The notes under the pieces: generated by a model
Told to the model about the DNA's origin: nothing
Database searches by the model: none
What the model saw: the letters and a program-made list of their open reading frames with translations, nothing else
Made by a program: the position numbers and the translations under genes
From: Melastoma dodecandrum
Taxonomy: Eukaryota > Streptophyta > Magnoliopsida > Myrtales > Melastomataceae
Direction: 5' to 3'
Assembly (NCBI GenBank): GCA_029817715.1
Contig: JARUPY010000089.1
Location: forward strand, 1,736,001-1,800,000
Length of the DNA stretch: 64,000 nt
Part shown: positions 63,310-64,000 of the stretch, piece after piece
Layout of the letters: each line of letters starts with the position of its first letter
Numbering within the stretch: position 1 is the first letter of the stretch

Positions 63310-63740
63310 ATTTTAATAGGACGATATAATTATATCGTTTGGAAAAAAAATTTTCGAGTAAACATTTAAAAAATAAGAGCTTTATTAGTTCAAAACGTTG
63401 GTATGCAAGAAAAATTTGCGAATAGTTTCATCAATCTAATTTCCTTGACAAGAAATTAGGGTTAGAAACACCTAATTTTAGTTAGAAGGAAGTTGGTATT
63501 ACCAACAATGAGATCATTTGAAATTATTAATGATCTCGGTGGTGTTGGTAACATTGAGATTCTTTTATTGGATTGGAATTCGGTATTCATAACATCGAGT
63601 TAGGAATACCGAATTTTTTAGAAAGAGAAGTCGATGTTTCTAACATCAATTTCTTGATATTAAGTTAATGAAAATGAGTTTGATCGAACTATTTCTTAAA
63701 TATTTTTACGAACCCAACGTTATTAAGTAACAAGAAATAA
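63310..63740. mobile_element. Hairpin-rich fold-back repeat
   Basis: AT-rich block of small inverted repeats: AATTCGGTATTC..GGAATACCGAATT, GAGATCATTT..AATGATCTC, TTGGTATTACCAA, TCGATGTTTCTAACATCAA. The flanks (TTCGAGTAAACATTTAAAAA near 63355 and, inverted, TTCGTAAAAATATTTAAGAA near 63710) resemble each other, suggesting terminal inverted repeats. It has no coding frame. It looks like a relative of the 22266-22646 element. Confidence 0.45.
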
Positions 63741-64000
63741 AGTAAGTGGTACTTTTTTTCTTTCTCATAAGGCCGCACGTAAACATTCATATTTTTTTGG
63801 ATCGGGGAGCAACTCAAGCGGAATCTACATGGCCAACGAAGGGTGAGTTTGAGTTTGAGTTTGAGCGTGTTTGGTTGGGTAAAATTAATGACATTGCCAG
63901 ACAACAAAATTAAATCGGTGGGTGGGTGCATGACATCTCATCCGACAAACACGTAAACTTCATTACAATTAATGGTTACACAAAGTCCCAAGTCATCAAA
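63741..64000. other. Window end, no gene seen
   Basis: AT-rich sequence with a GAGTTT simple repeat near 63843-63865. Nothing else can be supported. A gene could continue beyond the window. Confidence 0.45.

Overview
The window is nuclear DNA of a flowering plant. It has spliced genes with GT..AG introns, a plastid-targeted NADP-malic enzyme, a LysM receptor kinase relict, a plant GATA factor, a eukaryotic tRNA-Ile, and a solo LTR with a target-site duplication. The species cannot be named from sequence alone. Gene content and AT-rich spacers look more like a non-grass angiosperm. From memory, several neighbours match loci that are close together in Arabidopsis (NADP-GDH, PWWP protein and LYK3 around At1g51720-At1g51940; tRNase Z, MTV1 and NUP35 around At3g16260-At3g16310), so this looks like an ancestral linkage block.

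Layout. 1.8-2.9 kb: NADP-glutamate dehydrogenase pseudogene missing its catalytic core. 4.8-7.6 kb: PWWP/Tudor protein. 7.85-8.77 kb: GC-rich, LTR-like remnant. 9.2-10.4 kb: ribosomal protein eL28. 11.0-11.4 kb: small plant-specific protein. 11.6-13.2 kb: ESCRT-III subunit CHMP1. 13.6-14.8 kb (-): GT14-like core-2/I-branching glycosyltransferase. 15.5 kb (-): tRNA-Ile(AAU). 15.9-20.0 kb: nuclear poly(A) polymerase. 21.0-22.65 kb: a Mutator-like element and a hairpin-rich MITE. 23.2-26.4 kb: LYK3-like receptor kinase pseudogene. 26.5-28.0 kb: solo Ty1/copia LTR. 28.1-29.4 kb (-): TauD/clavaminate-synthase-like dioxygenase. 29.7-31.8 kb (-): broken gene of an uncharacterised plant family. 32.2-36.3 kb (-): plastidic NADP-malic enzyme, 20 exons. 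37.9-43.2 kb (-): CK1-like MLK/PPK kinase with a hAT-like relict in its first intron. 45.9-47.0 kb: GATA factor. 48.5-48.9 kb: NUP35 relict. 50.2-53.6 kb (-): VHS protein MTV1. 53.9-55.9 kb: degenerate transposon with a plant mobile domain (PMD). 56.4-61.1 kb (-): long-form tRNase Z. 61.7-63.2 kb (-): WD40 protein. 63.3-63.7 kb: another hairpin-rich repeat.

The genes are independent housekeeping, trafficking, RNA-processing and regulatory loci; there is no operon or cluster. Eukaryotic pathways touched include translation (eL28, tRNA-Ile), RNA 3'-end maturation (poly(A) polymerase, tRNase Z), endosomal and TGN trafficking (CHMP1, MTV1), chromatin and transcription (PWWP, GATA, MLK/PPK kinase) and plastid carbon metabolism (NADP-ME).

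The most notable feature is gene decay. Four genes (NADP-GDH, LYK3-like, the 29.7-31.8 kb gene and NUP35) carry lesions readable base by base, next to several kinds of transposon debris. I found no convincing undescribed biological system. Exon boundaries were placed by reading frame, splice dinucleotides and remembered family sequences; a few in the MLK gene may be off by one base. All ATG choices are mine.
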